Assembly (NCBI GenBank): GCA_021325475.1
Contig: JAJPHA010000044.1
Location: 26,328-90,327 of the forward strand
From: Rhodanobacteraceae bacterium
Lineage (GTDB): Bacteria > Pseudomonadota > Gammaproteobacteria > Xanthomonadales > Rhodanobacteraceae
DNA: 64,000 bases
Reading direction: 5' to 3'
Part shown: in pieces, positions 9,178 to 18,585 of the stretch
Position numbering within the stretch: the stretch's first letter is position 1
How the letters are laid out: every line of letters starts with the position of its first letter
Translations under genes and position numbers: made by a program
The notes under the pieces: generated by a model
The model's input: the letters and a program-made list of their open reading frames with translations, nothing else
The model's database searches: none
Told to the model about the DNA's origin: nothing

Positions 9178-9810
9178 CTAGGGACAATCCACCGCCGCCC
9201 GCACCTGCAACCGCGCCTCGATATCGCGCCACTCGGTGTCGGGCTGCTCGACCGCGAAGTGTACCGTGTAGTGCGCGCCGCGTCGCGGCGTGAACGCCGT
9301 GCCCCAACTGTCGTCCATGCCGATCGGAAAACGCTCGACGCGGACGAACCCCGGCGCGACGGCGATTTCGGCCTCGGTGCCGCGCTGATAGAGAAAGACG
9401 TGATCGGCGTCGTCGAGCGCATGCAGGGCGATCCATTGCGTCAGCGACTCGCGACGCGCGAGCACCAGCCTGCCCTGCGCGTCGTGCACCGCAAGTTCGA
9501 TCCCTGCCGCCGGCCGCTCCGCGGCGACGACCTCGCCGTCCGTCGCCGTCGGCTGCGCCTTGCGCCTCAGCGCGAGACCGATGCGCGCCTCGATCGGCGG
9601 CAGGCCGGCGAGTACGCGCGTGACGCTGCCGGCCGTGGTCAAATCCACCGCGCCGAGATCGACCGTGTAGCCGTCCCGGCACAGCGCGCTCGGCGCCGGC
9701 TGCGGCGTGAACGTGCCGTCGCCGCGATAGCCGGTGTACTGCGCAAGCCGCATCGTACAGCCGGCCAAAGCGGCGATCGCCAGCGCGAACGCAACCGGGC
9801 GTGTCTTCAT
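9178..9810 (-). CDS. putative lipoprotein of unknown function
   Basis: Lipobox LAGC after MKTRPVAFALAIAA; ATG overlaps upstream stop (ATGA). Confidence 0.65.
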   Translation of the reverse strand: MKTRPVAFALAIAALAGCTMRLAQYTGYRGDGTFTPQPAPSALCRDGYTVDLGAVDLTTAGSVTRVLAGLPPIEARIGLALRRKAQPTATDGEVVAAERPAAGIELAVHDAQGRLVLARRESLTQWIALHALDDADHVFLYQRGTEAEIAVAPGFVRVERFPIGMDDSWGTAFTPRRGAHYTVHFAVEQPDTEWRDIEARLQVRAAVDCP

Positions 9811-11138
9811 CCGCCGAAACCGTCCGCGAAGATCCAATCCGGCAAGGTCTGATCGGCGCCGATGTCGGACCGGTTCGTGCCGGGCGGACGCGATTGCGCG
9901 TCGAAGTCGTCGCTGGCATCGGCGAGCGCCGTGGCGTGGCCGATCGCGGCGCCGGCCAGCGCGGTCAGATGCAGGTCGCCGGCAGCGGGATCGACGAACC
10001 AGCCGGGCGGCGCGGCAGTGAGATTGTTGCTGAGTGTGGGCGCGGCGCCATCGCGCGGCTGGATCGCGGCGTCGAGCAGATTGTTGATCACCTGCACCCC
10101 GGTGGCGCCGCTGTAACGCACCTCGATCGCGTTCGGATACCGGCCCGCAGTGAGCGCGGTGTTGTTGAGCAACTCGGCGTTCGGCGAGGTGGTGTAGATC
10201 GGCACGTCCACGGCGTAGTTCGCGTTCGCATCCCAGTGCACGAAGTTGTTGCGCACGATGCCGCGCAGGTGATCCGTCGACCCGGTGAGCCCGAGCGCGA
10301 TGCCGCGCGAGGAATCAATGATGGTGTTGCGTTCGACGAGCGAGTCGCTTGAACCCTGCCACAGCAGGATCGCCGGCCCGGCGAGCGTGAGATCCTGGCA
10401 GCGGATGCCGTGAATGAGGTTGTCGCGCACGATCCAGCGCGCCACGGTGACACCGTCCACCGCGTTGGTGTAGCAGGTGTTGCCGACCGCCGGATGATCG
10501 ACCGCGCCCGCGGTGAAGAACAGTTCGGAGTATTCGACGCTGACGTCGTCCGCGGCCGGCACGCCCTTCACCAGTTGTTCGCCGGCATCGTACAGGCGCA
10601 GATGATACAGATGCACCTGATGCGCGCCCTGGTCGCCCTGCACGGCGACGTCGTGATAGTACACATCGTGCACCGAAAGATCGGCGATGACGACGTCGCT
10701 GGCGGTGAAGATCTGGAAGCCGAACGGCACCAGCGGATCGGTCATGCCGGCGCCGACGAGAACCACATCGGCCGGATTGCCGGTCGCGCCGCGGATCTGG
10801 ATGTGACGGATCGGCGAGGCACCGTAGCGCCCCACGGTGAGACGGCCGTCCACGCCATTCGGAAAGTTCACGCTGGCGAGATCGTACGTGCCCGGCGCGA
10901 TCACGATCGCCTGATTGCTGGCGAGATTCCAGCACGCATCCGCGAGTTGCTGCGCGGTCGAGACCGGGACGACCGTGTAACTGGCGTCCGGCGGCGGCAG
11001 CGCCGGCGCATCTCGCGGCAGACGCGCACACGCGGGACGCACCGCAGCCAGGATCGCCAGCAAGACGCCGCCGCAGGCCGCGGCGATGCGCGATCCGCAC
11101 GTGGTGGGTACTGCGACCGGGAAACCGCCCGGGTTCAT
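9807..11138 (-). CDS. secreted right-handed parallel beta-helix repeat protein with C-terminal WIFADGFGG tag
   Basis: Signal peptide; GTYDLASVNFPNG, repeated IRGATGNPADVVLVG / NNLLDAAIQ-type rungs; C-terminus DWIFADGFGG*. Confidence 0.75.
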   Translation of the reverse strand: MNPGGFPVAVPTTCGSRIAAACGGVLLAILAAVRPACARLPRDAPALPPPDASYTVVPVSTAQQLADACWNLASNQAIVIAPGTYDLASVNFPNGVDGRLTVGRYGASPIRHIQIRGATGNPADVVLVGAGMTDPLVPFGFQIFTASDVVIADLSVHDVYYHDVAVQGDQGAHQVHLYHLRLYDAGEQLVKGVPAADDVSVEYSELFFTAGAVDHPAVGNTCYTNAVDGVTVARWIVRDNLIHGIRCQDLTLAGPAILLWQGSSDSLVERNTIIDSSRGIALGLTGSTDHLRGIVRNNFVHWDANANYAVDVPIYTTSPNAELLNNTALTAGRYPNAIEVRYSGATGVQVINNLLDAAIQPRDGAAPTLSNNLTAAPPGWFVDPAAGDLHLTALAGAAIGHATALADASDDFDAQSRPPGTNRSDIGADQTLPDWIFADGFGG

Positions 11139-11233
11139 GTTCGCCGTCCGTCTCGGTGCGCGCTCGCCCGCAAGCTTCGCCCGATTCCCCGCCGGGGTCC
11201 GTGACGCGGCGCACGCCGCGGCGCGATGCCTGC

Positions 11234-12553
11234 TCACGCATTCTCCGCCATGCGCTCGCGCCAGGTCTCGGCGGTCGCGCGCAGCGCCGTCGCATCGATC
11301 CCGAGCAATGCGCCATTTTCCACTTTGCGCACTCCCGCGATCCAGACATCGCTCACCTGGTGCCGACCGGTCGCGTAGACGAGCTGCGAGATCACGTGAT
11401 AGACCGGCTGCGTCTCCAGCGCATCGAGGCGCACGGCGACGAGATCGGCCTGTTTGCCGGGGACGATCGAGCCGATCCGGTCGGCGAGCCCGAGCGCGCG
11501 CGCGCCGTTGAGCGTGGCCGCGCGCAGGACGGCGGCGGCGTCGAAGGCGCTGGCATCGCCGGCCACGCCCTTGGCGAGCAGCGCGGCGGTGCGCATCTCG
11601 CCGAACATGTCGAGGTCGTTGTTGCTGGCGCAGCCGTCGGTGCCGAGCGCCAGGTTGACGCCGGCGCGGCGCAGCTTCTCCGCCGGGCAGAAGCCGCTGG
11701 CCAGTTTCAGGTTCGATTCCGGACAGTGCACCACCGAGGCGCCGGCCTCGGCGAGCTCGGCGATCTCGCCGTCGGTGAGCTGGGTCATGTGCACGGCGAT
11801 CAGATGATCGTTCACCAGACCGAGCGCGCGCAGCCGCGCCAGCGGCCGCACGCCGTGGCGCTGCTTCGATTCCTCCACCTCGTGCGCGGTCTCGTGGACG
11901 TGGATGTGCACCGGCACGTCGAGCTGATCGGCGAGCACGCGGATGCGGTGGAAACTCTCGTCGGCCACCGTGTACGGCGCGTGCGGCGCGAGCGCGGTGG
12001 CGATCAGCGACTCGCCCTTGAACTCGTCATGCACGGCGAGGTTCTTGGCGAAGTATTCGTCGCGGCTCTTCGCCCAGGCGCTCGGGAACTCGATGAACGG
12101 CAGTCCGACCACGGCGCGAAAGCCGTGCTGCAGGTAGGTGGCCGCCTGCACGTCCGGGAAGAAATAGTTCTCGTTGCAGCAGGTGGTGCCGCCGCGCAGC
12201 ATCTCGGCGATGGCCAGCTCGACGCCGTCGCGCACGAACTCGGCACCGACCGCGCGCGCCTCGGCCGGCCAGATGTGCTGCTCGAGCCAGGTCATCAGCG
12301 GCAGATCGTCCGCCAGGCCGCGCATCAACGTCATCGGGTTGTGCGTGTGGGCGTTGACCAGGCCCGGAATCAGCGCGTGCGCCGGCAGCGCGATGCGCGG
12401 TACATTCGTATACTTTTCCCGCGCGGCTTCGATCGGCAGCACCTCGGCGATCGTCGCGCCGGCCAGCGCCACCGCGTGATCCTCGAGCACCGCGCCGTGC
12501 GGCTCGACCGGGACCACCCAGCGGGCTTCGAGAAGGGTGTCGACGGGGGGCAT
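11234..12553 (-). CDS. mtaD: TRZ/ATZ-family amidohydrolase (methylthioadenosine/S-adenosylhomocysteine deaminase-like)
   Basis: ALIPGLVNAHTHNPMTLMRGLADDLPLMTWLEQHIWPAE...HVHETAHEVEES...ALGTDGCASNNDLDMFGEM. Confidence 0.85.
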   Translation of the reverse strand: MPPVDTLLEARWVVPVEPHGAVLEDHAVALAGATIAEVLPIEAAREKYTNVPRIALPAHALIPGLVNAHTHNPMTLMRGLADDLPLMTWLEQHIWPAEARAVGAEFVRDGVELAIAEMLRGGTTCCNENYFFPDVQAATYLQHGFRAVVGLPFIEFPSAWAKSRDEYFAKNLAVHDEFKGESLIATALAPHAPYTVADESFHRIRVLADQLDVPVHIHVHETAHEVEESKQRHGVRPLARLRALGLVNDHLIAVHMTQLTDGEIAELAEAGASVVHCPESNLKLASGFCPAEKLRRAGVNLALGTDGCASNNDLDMFGEMRTAALLAKGVAGDASAFDAAAVLRAATLNGARALGLADRIGSIVPGKQADLVAVRLDALETQPVYHVISQLVYATGRHQVSDVWIAGVRKVENGALLGIDATALRATAETWRERMAENA

Positions 12554-12554
12554 G

Positions 12555-12677
12555 GGGCTGAGGGCTGAGGGTTGAGGGCTGAGGGCGGAGGGCGGAGGGC
12601 TGAGGGCGGAGGGTTGAGGGTTGAGTGCCAAGGGCTGAACGGCTCGTCCCGCTCACCGCTCACTGCTGACCGCTCAC
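12555..12677. repeat. Heptanucleotide array locus 1: 10 consecutive GGGYKGA-type units followed by ~3 CCGCTCA-type units
   Basis: 12555-12624 reads as ten 7-mers (GGGCTGA/GGGTTGA/GGGCGGA); CCGCTCACCGCTCACTGCTGACCGCTCA at ~12649-12677. Confidence 0.93.
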
Positions 12678-12701
12678 AGTTGCCCCCCCTCCGCCCCGCT
12701 C

Positions 12702-13268
12702 TCACTTGACCCGGCCGACGTACTCGCCGGTGCGCGTGTCCACCTTGATCTTCTCGCCCTGCTGCACGAACAGCGGCACGCGCACCACCGCGCCGGTTTC
12801 GAGCTTGGCCGGCTTGCCGCCGCCGCCGGAGGTGTCGCCGCGCACGCCGGGATCGGTCTCGACGATGTCGAGTTCGACGAAGGTCGGCGGCGTCACCGTG
12901 AGCGGCGCGCCGTTCCACAACGTGACGATGCAGGTCTCGTTGCCCTTCAGCCACTGCGCCGCCTCGCCCATTGCGGCCTTGTCCGCAGCGAGCTGCTCGT
13001 GCGTGTCCGGGTGCATGAAGTGCCAGAACTCGCCGTCGCTGTACAGGTATTCCATGTCGGTATCGACGACGTCGGCGGCCTCGACCGAATCGGTCGACTT
13101 CATCGTCATTTCCACCACGCGGCCGGTCTTGAGGTTGCGGTACTTGACGCGGGTGAACGCCTGGCCCTTGCCCGGCTTGATGTATTCGGTGTCGACGATC
13201 GTGCACGGATAGCCGTCCACGATGATCTTCATGCCGTTCTTGACGTCGTTCATGCCATAGCTGGCCAT
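12702..13268 (-). CDS. efp: translation elongation factor P
   Basis: [46 protein letters not shown]; modification-site Lys in KPGKG. Confidence 0.97.
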   Translation of the reverse strand: MASYGMNDVKNGMKIIVDGYPCTIVDTEYIKPGKGQAFTRVKYRNLKTGRVVEMTMKSTDSVEAADVVDTDMEYLYSDGEFWHFMHPDTHEQLAADKAAMGEAAQWLKGNETCIVTLWNGAPLTVTPPTFVELDIVETDPGVRGDTSGGGGKPAKLETGAVVRVPLFVQQGEKIKVDTRTGEYVGRVK

Positions 13269-13333
13269 CGGAAGCTCCTTGGGCGCCGCGCGCAGGAAAG
13301 CGGCTACAATGGAAAAGTTTTTTCTCGCGCCGG

Positions 13334-14359
13334 ATGCCGGCGGACGGAACCGCAATGATACCCGCAAGCCCCCATCGCGCGCAGCCTCGCCCGTGGCAGC
13401 AACTCTGGCGCGAGGCGATCACCGACCCGCGCGAACTGCTTGATCTGCTCGATCTCGGCCACCTCGCCGACCGGCTGCTGCCGGGCGCGGACACCGGTTT
13501 TCCGATGCGGGTGCCGCGCGGCTACGCCGCGCGCATGCGGCGCGGCGATCCGGCCGATCCGCTGCTGCGGCAGGTGCTGCCGCTCGCCGCCGAGCTCGCA
13601 CCGACGCCGGGCTACGTCGATGACGCAGTCGGCGATCTCGCCGCGCGCGCGGCGCCAGGCGTGCTGCGCAAGTACCGTGGCCGCGCGCTGCTGATCGCCA
13701 CCGGCTCCTGCGCAGTGCATTGCCGCTACTGCTTCCGGCGGCATTTCCCCTACGCCGAGGAAACCGCCGCGGCAGGACAGTGGCATGCCGCGATCGCGCA
13801 CCTGCGCGCGGACAGCGCCATCGAGGAAGTGATCCTGTCCGGCGGCGATCCGTGGTCGCTCGCCACGCCGAAGCTCGCGGAGCTGACCGCGGCGCTGGCG
13901 CCGATCGCGCACCTGCGGCGGCTGCGCATCCACACGCGGCTGCCGGTGGTGCTACCGGAACGGGTGGACGCGGCGCTCTGCGCCTGGCTCGAACGCCTGC
14001 CGTGGCCGGTCGCGGTCGTGCTGCACGCCAATCACGCCAACGAACTCGACGCCGCCGTCGCCGCAGCCTGCGGCCGACTGCGCGCCGCGGGCGCGACGCT
14101 GCTGAACCAGTCGGTTTTGCTGCGCGGCGTCAACGACGACGTCGAAACTCTCGCCGCGCTGTCCGAACGCCTGTTCGCCTGCGGCGTCGTGCCCTACTAC
14201 CTGCATCAGCTCGATCCGGTCGCCGGCGCGGCGCACTTCGCCGTGCCCGACGCGCGCGCACGCCAGCTCGTCGAAGACCTGCGCGCACGTCTGTCCGGCT
14301 ATCTGCTGCCGCGGCTGGTGCGCGAGGTTCCCGGCGCCATCGCCAAGCTGCCCGTGTAA
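13334..14359 (+). CDS. epmB: EF-P beta-lysylation protein EpmB (KamA-like radical SAM aminomutase)
   Basis: [20 protein letters not shown] (CxxxCxxC); divergent from efp. Confidence 0.93.
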   Translation: MPADGTAMIPASPHRAQPRPWQQLWREAITDPRELLDLLDLGHLADRLLPGADTGFPMRVPRGYAARMRRGDPADPLLRQVLPLAAELAPTPGYVDDAVGDLAARAAPGVLRKYRGRALLIATGSCAVHCRYCFRRHFPYAEETAAAGQWHAAIAHLRADSAIEEVILSGGDPWSLATPKLAELTAALAPIAHLRRLRIHTRLPVVLPERVDAALCAWLERLPWPVAVVLHANHANELDAAVAAACGRLRAAGATLLNQSVLLRGVNDDVETLAALSERLFACGVVPYYLHQLDPVAGAAHFAVPDARARQLVEDLRARLSGYLLPRLVREVPGAIAKLPV

Positions 14360-14447
14360 AGCCGGGCAAGCCCGCCGCGGCCGGTACGAACGGCGCTGGA
14401 AATGCGTGGCGGAATCGAGTAAAAGCTCTCTGCGAGCGCGCCTGCCC

Positions 14448-16520
14448 ATGAGCAAACAAGACAACGTCATCAAACTGCTACTGATCGAGGATTCGGTCGA
14501 GGAAGCCGAGCAATTGATCAGCATGCTGCGCAACGGCGGCATCGCCGTGCGCCCGGCGCGCGCGGGCAACGCGGCCGAGCTCGAGGCGCAGCTCGCCGGG
14601 ACCACGCCAGACCTGATCCTGGTCAATCTGAACGCCAAGACGCTCACCCTCGCCGACGTCGCCACCGCGGCGAACCGCACCGGCAAGGACATCGCCGTGA
14701 TCGCCGTCGCCGGCGGGGTGAACGAAGAAGTCATCGCCAGCGCGTTCCGCGACGGCGCGCGCGCGCTGGCGCTGCGCAACCGCGCCGACCACGTGCAGTC
14801 GATCGTGCGCCGCGAATTCGAGAGTCTGAACATGCGCCGCAGCGTGCGGCGGCTGGAAACCGCGCTGCGCGAGACCGAGCGCCGCTGCGACGCCCTGCTC
14901 GACTCCTCGCGCGATCCGATCGCCTACGTGCACGAAGGCATGCACGTGCGCGCCAACAAGGCGTATCTCGACATGTTCGGCTTCGAGGAGTTCGACGAGC
15001 TGCAGGGCATGTCACTGCTCGACATGATCGCGCCGGACGATGCCGAGGACTTCAAGGCGCTGCTGAAGAAACTGTCGAAGGGCGAGAAGCCGCCGCAGAA
15101 ACTGAATCTGAAGGCGCAACGCGCCGATGGCACCACGTTCGACGCGACGATGGAATTCGCCGAGGCCAGCTACGAGGGCGAACCCTGCCAGCAGATCATC
15201 TTCCGCCAGCAGACGGTGAGCGTGGAGCTGGCCAGGGAACTGGACGTGCTGCGTTCGAAGGATCTCGTCACCGATCTGTTCAACCGCCAGTACTGCCTCA
15301 CCGAACTCGAGCGCGCCGTCGGCGAGGCGGCCAAGGGCCGCAACGATCGGGCGCTGCTGCTGCTCGAGCCGGACAATTTCAAGCAGTTGCTCGATACCGT
15401 CGGTCTCGGCAACGCCGATCTGCTGCTCGGCGACATGGCCAATCTGATGCGCCGGCACATCCACGAGGCCGACGTCGCCGGCCGGTTCGGCGAGCACACC
15501 TTCGGCGTGCTGGTGAGTCGGCGCAGCCCCGAGGAAATCCGGCAACTCGGCGAAACCCTGCGCAAGGCGTTCGAGGAACGCATCTTCGAGGTCGGCAAGC
15601 AGTCGCTCACGGTCAACGTCAGCATCGGCGGTGCGCTGATCGGCGAGAAGAACGCCAACGTGCAGGCCGTGCTGACCCAGGCCACGAACGCGCTGCGCGG
15701 CGCGCAGACCGAGGGCGGCAACCGCGTCCACGTATTCGATCCAGCGGCCAAGGACCGCGCCGACGAGGAGAAGAATCGCCACTGGCTCACGCTGGTCAAG
15801 GACGCGCTGGCCAACGACGGCTTCGTGCTGTTCTATCAGCCGATCATCAGCCTGCACGGCGCCGAGGGCGAGTTCTACGAGATCCTCCTGCGCATGCAGG
15901 GCCCGAAGGGCGAGATCACGCCGAATTTCTTCCTGCCCGTCGCCGAACAGCACGGCCTGATGCCCGCGATCGACCGCTGGGTGATCGGCCACGCGATCAA
16001 GGCGCTGGCCGAACGCGAGAAGGCCGGCCACAAGACCACGTTCTTCGTCAAACTCACGCCACAGTCGCTCGACGACCAGACCCTGGTGCCGTGGATCGCG
16101 CAACAGTTGAAGAATGCGCGCCTGCGCGGCGATGCGCTGGTGTTCGAGATGCCGGAAAGCAAGGTGGTCACCAGCCTCAAACCGGCGCGCGCCTTCGTCA
16201 CCGGATTGAAGCAGGTGCATTGCGGCTTCGCCCTGGAACAGTTCGGCTCGGGCCTGAACTCGTTCCAGTTGCTCAAGCACGTCGATGCGGATTACCTCAA
16301 GATCGACCGCAACTTCATGGCCGAGCTGCCGAAGAACAAGGAAAACCAGGAGAAGATCAAGGAGCTCTGCGACCAGGCGCACCATGCCGGCAAGCTCACC
16401 GTCGCCGAGTTCGTCGAGGACGCTGCCAGCATGTCGATCCTGTTCACCTGCGGCGTGAACTTCGTGCAGGGCAATTTCCTGCAGGAACCCGAGAAGGTGA
16501 TGGCTTACGAGACGGCGTGA
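14448..16520 (+). CDS. FimX-like REC-PAS-GGDEF-EAL protein with degenerate catalytic motifs
   Basis: REC phospho-site LILVNLN (D->N), GGDEF->GEHTF, EAL->EIL in EFYEILLRM; C-terminal EAL-like HVDADYLKIDRNFM...VQGNFLQEP. Confidence 0.85.
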   Translation: MSKQDNVIKLLLIEDSVEEAEQLISMLRNGGIAVRPARAGNAAELEAQLAGTTPDLILVNLNAKTLTLADVATAANRTGKDIAVIAVAGGVNEEVIASAFRDGARALALRNRADHVQSIVRREFESLNMRRSVRRLETALRETERRCDALLDSSRDPIAYVHEGMHVRANKAYLDMFGFEEFDELQGMSLLDMIAPDDAEDFKALLKKLSKGEKPPQKLNLKAQRADGTTFDATMEFAEASYEGEPCQQIIFRQQTVSVELARELDVLRSKDLVTDLFNRQYCLTELERAVGEAAKGRNDRALLLLEPDNFKQLLDTVGLGNADLLLGDMANLMRRHIHEADVAGRFGEHTFGVLVSRRSPEEIRQLGETLRKAFEERIFEVGKQSLTVNVSIGGALIGEKNANVQAVLTQATNALRGAQTEGGNRVHVFDPAAKDRADEEKNRHWLTLVKDALANDGFVLFYQPIISLHGAEGEFYEILLRMQGPKGEITPNFFLPVAEQHGLMPAIDRWVIGHAIKALAEREKAGHKTTFFVKLTPQSLDDQTLVPWIAQQLKNARLRGDALVFEMPESKVVTSLKPARAFVTGLKQVHCGFALEQFGSGLNSFQLLKHVDADYLKIDRNFMAELPKNKENQEKIKELCDQAHHAGKLTVAEFVEDAASMSILFTCGVNFVQGNFLQEPEKVMAYETA

Positions 16521-16526
16521 GGGTTC

Positions 16527-16626
16527 GGGCTGAGGGCTGAGGGCTGAGGGCTGAGGGCTGAGGGCTGAGGGCTCTTTCCGCTCACCGCTCACCGCTCACC
16601 GCTCACCGCTCACCGCTCACCGCTCA
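16527..16626. repeat. Heptanucleotide array locus 2: (GGGCTGA)6 then (CCGCTCA)7
   Basis: 16527-16568 six perfect GGGCTGA; 16578-16626 seven perfect CCGCTCA. Confidence 0.97.
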
Positions 16627-16671
16627 CCACCCTCCACCCCCCACCCACCGCTGACCCATCGCCATTCCACC

Positions 16672-17544
16672 TCACCCCATCGCGCGCAACGCGGCGATGC
16701 GTTCCTCGATCGGCGGATGGCTCAGGAACAGCCGCGCCACGCCGCTCTCGCCGGAGATGCCGAACGCCTGGAACGCCTTCGGCAACGAGCTTTCGCCGCG
16801 ATTGCCGGCCAGCGTCTGCAGCGCCGAGATCATGCCCTCGCGGCTGCCGAGCCGGGCGCCGCCGGCGTCGGCGCGGAATTCGCGCCAGCGCGAGAACCAC
16901 ATGACGATGATCGTGGCCAGCACGCCGAGTACCGTCTGCAACAGCATGACGATGAGGAAGTAGGCGAAGCCGCCGCCGCGGTCGTCGTCGCGATCGCCGC
17001 GCAGCGCGCCGTCGATGATGCCGCCGATCACGCGCGCCAGGAACATCACGAACGTGTTGAGCACGCCCTGGATCAGCGCCAGCGTGACCATGTCGCCGTT
17101 GGCGATGTGTGTGATCTCATGCCCGAGCACGGCCTCGACTTCTGTGCGATTCATGTTGCGCAGCAGGCCGGTGCTGACGGCGACGAGGGCGTGATTCCGG
17201 CTCATGCCGGTGGCGAAGGCGTTCATGTCGGGCGCGTCGTACAACGCGATTTCCGGCATGCCGATGCCGGCGTTCTGGGCGTGCCGGCGCACGGTGTCGA
17301 ACAGCCAGCGCTCGTCGGCGTCGCGCGGCTCGGCGATCACCTGCGCGCCGACCGACATCTTCGCCAGCGTCTTCGACAACGCCAGCGAGATGAACGCGCC
17401 GCCCATGCCGAACACGGCGCACCATACCAGCAATCCCTGCAGATTCATGCCGGCGACACGGTCGATGCCGAACAGCGAAACGATCACGCTCAGCACGAGC
17501 ATGATCGCGAGGTTGGTGGCGACGAACAGCAGAATGCGCAGCAT
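16672..17544 (-). CDS. htpX: membrane metalloprotease HtpX
   Basis: VEAVLGHEITHIANGDMVTLALIQGVLNTFVMFLAR; multi-TM. Confidence 0.95.
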   Translation of the reverse strand: MLRILLFVATNLAIMLVLSVIVSLFGIDRVAGMNLQGLLVWCAVFGMGGAFISLALSKTLAKMSVGAQVIAEPRDADERWLFDTVRRHAQNAGIGMPEIALYDAPDMNAFATGMSRNHALVAVSTGLLRNMNRTEVEAVLGHEITHIANGDMVTLALIQGVLNTFVMFLARVIGGIIDGALRGDRDDDRGGGFAYFLIVMLLQTVLGVLATIIVMWFSRWREFRADAGGARLGSREGMISALQTLAGNRGESSLPKAFQAFGISGESGVARLFLSHPPIEERIAALRAMG

Positions 17545-17577
17545 CGGATCCCTCGTCAGTGACTTGTTGGCGAAACC

Positions 17578-18585
17578 TTGGGTAAGCTCGGCCGGTTTTC
17601 AAGCACGCTCGCCCGCCCCGTGTCCGCGCCCGAACCTGCACCGTCCCGACCGGATCGCACCGTGTATCGCGGCCGCTTCGCGCCCTCGCCCACCGGGCCG
17701 CTGCATCTCGGTTCGCTGGTGGCGGCGCTCGGCAGTTGGCTGCGGGCGCGTGCCGCCGGCGGCGTGTGGCTGGTGCGCATGGAAGACCTCGATCCGCCGC
17801 GTGAGGTTCCCGGCGCGGCCGCTGACATCCTCGCCACGCTCGCCGCGTTCGGACTGGAATCCGACGAACCGGTGCTCCACCAGAGCCGGCGCGAGGGCAC
17901 CTATCGCGAGGCGTTCGAGCGCCTGCATCGCGCCGGTCACGTCTATCCGTGCTGGTGCAGCCGGCGCGATCTCGAACCGTGGGCCGGTCGCCATCCCGCC
18001 GCGTGCCCCGCGCCAGCCGATCCGTCGCGGCCGCCGGCGTGGCGTCTGCGTGTGCCCGACGCCGACATCGCCTTCACCGATGCCCTGTACGGCGCGCAGC
18101 ATCAGAATCTGCGCCGCGCCGTCGGCGATTTCGTGATCCGGCGCGTCGAGGGCTGGTTCGCCTATCAACTTGCCGTGGTCGTCGACGACGCCGCGCAGGG
18201 CATCAGCGAGGTCGTGCGCGGTGCCGATCTGCTCGATTCCACGCCACGCCAGATCCATCTACAACGCCTGCTCGGCCTGCCGACGCCGCAGTATCTGCAC
18301 CTGCCGCTGGTGCGCGACCGCCAGGGCCGCAAGCTGTCGAAGCAGGACCGGGCGCGACCGGTCGACCGCCGCGATCCGCTGCCGGCGCTGCGTGCGGCGC
18401 TCACGTTCCTCGGCGTGCGCGTCCGGCGCGGCGCGGGCGGCATCGACGCGCTGCTCGCCGAGGGCGTGCGTCGATTCGATCCCGCGCGGCTCGCCGCCGA
18501 CCCGCCGCCGGCCGCGCTTGGGCCGCAATCCGAGCCGTGTACAATCGGACCACGACGGCTTGGCAACCACGGGAGGGCATCATGA
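17578..18585 (+). CDS. gluQ: glutamyl-Q tRNA(Asp) synthetase
   Basis: [29 protein letters not shown]...RKLSKQDRA; lacks anticodon-binding domain. Confidence 0.93.
   Translation: MGKLGRFSSTLARPVSAPEPAPSRPDRTVYRGRFAPSPTGPLHLGSLVAALGSWLRARAAGGVWLVRMEDLDPPREVPGAAADILATLAAFGLESDEPVLHQSRREGTYREAFERLHRAGHVYPCWCSRRDLEPWAGRHPAACPAPADPSRPPAWRLRVPDADIAFTDALYGAQHQNLRRAVGDFVIRRVEGWFAYQLAVVVDDAAQGISEVVRGADLLDSTPRQIHLQRLLGLPTPQYLHLPLVRDRQGRKLSKQDRARPVDRRDPLPALRAALTFLGVRVRRGAGGIDALLAEGVRRFDPARLAADPPPAALGPQSEPCTIGPRRLGNHGRAS

Noticed and set aside
12545-12680. CRISPR array
   Set aside because: Repeat unit is 7 nt with no unique spacers; it is a tandem heptamer microsatellite.
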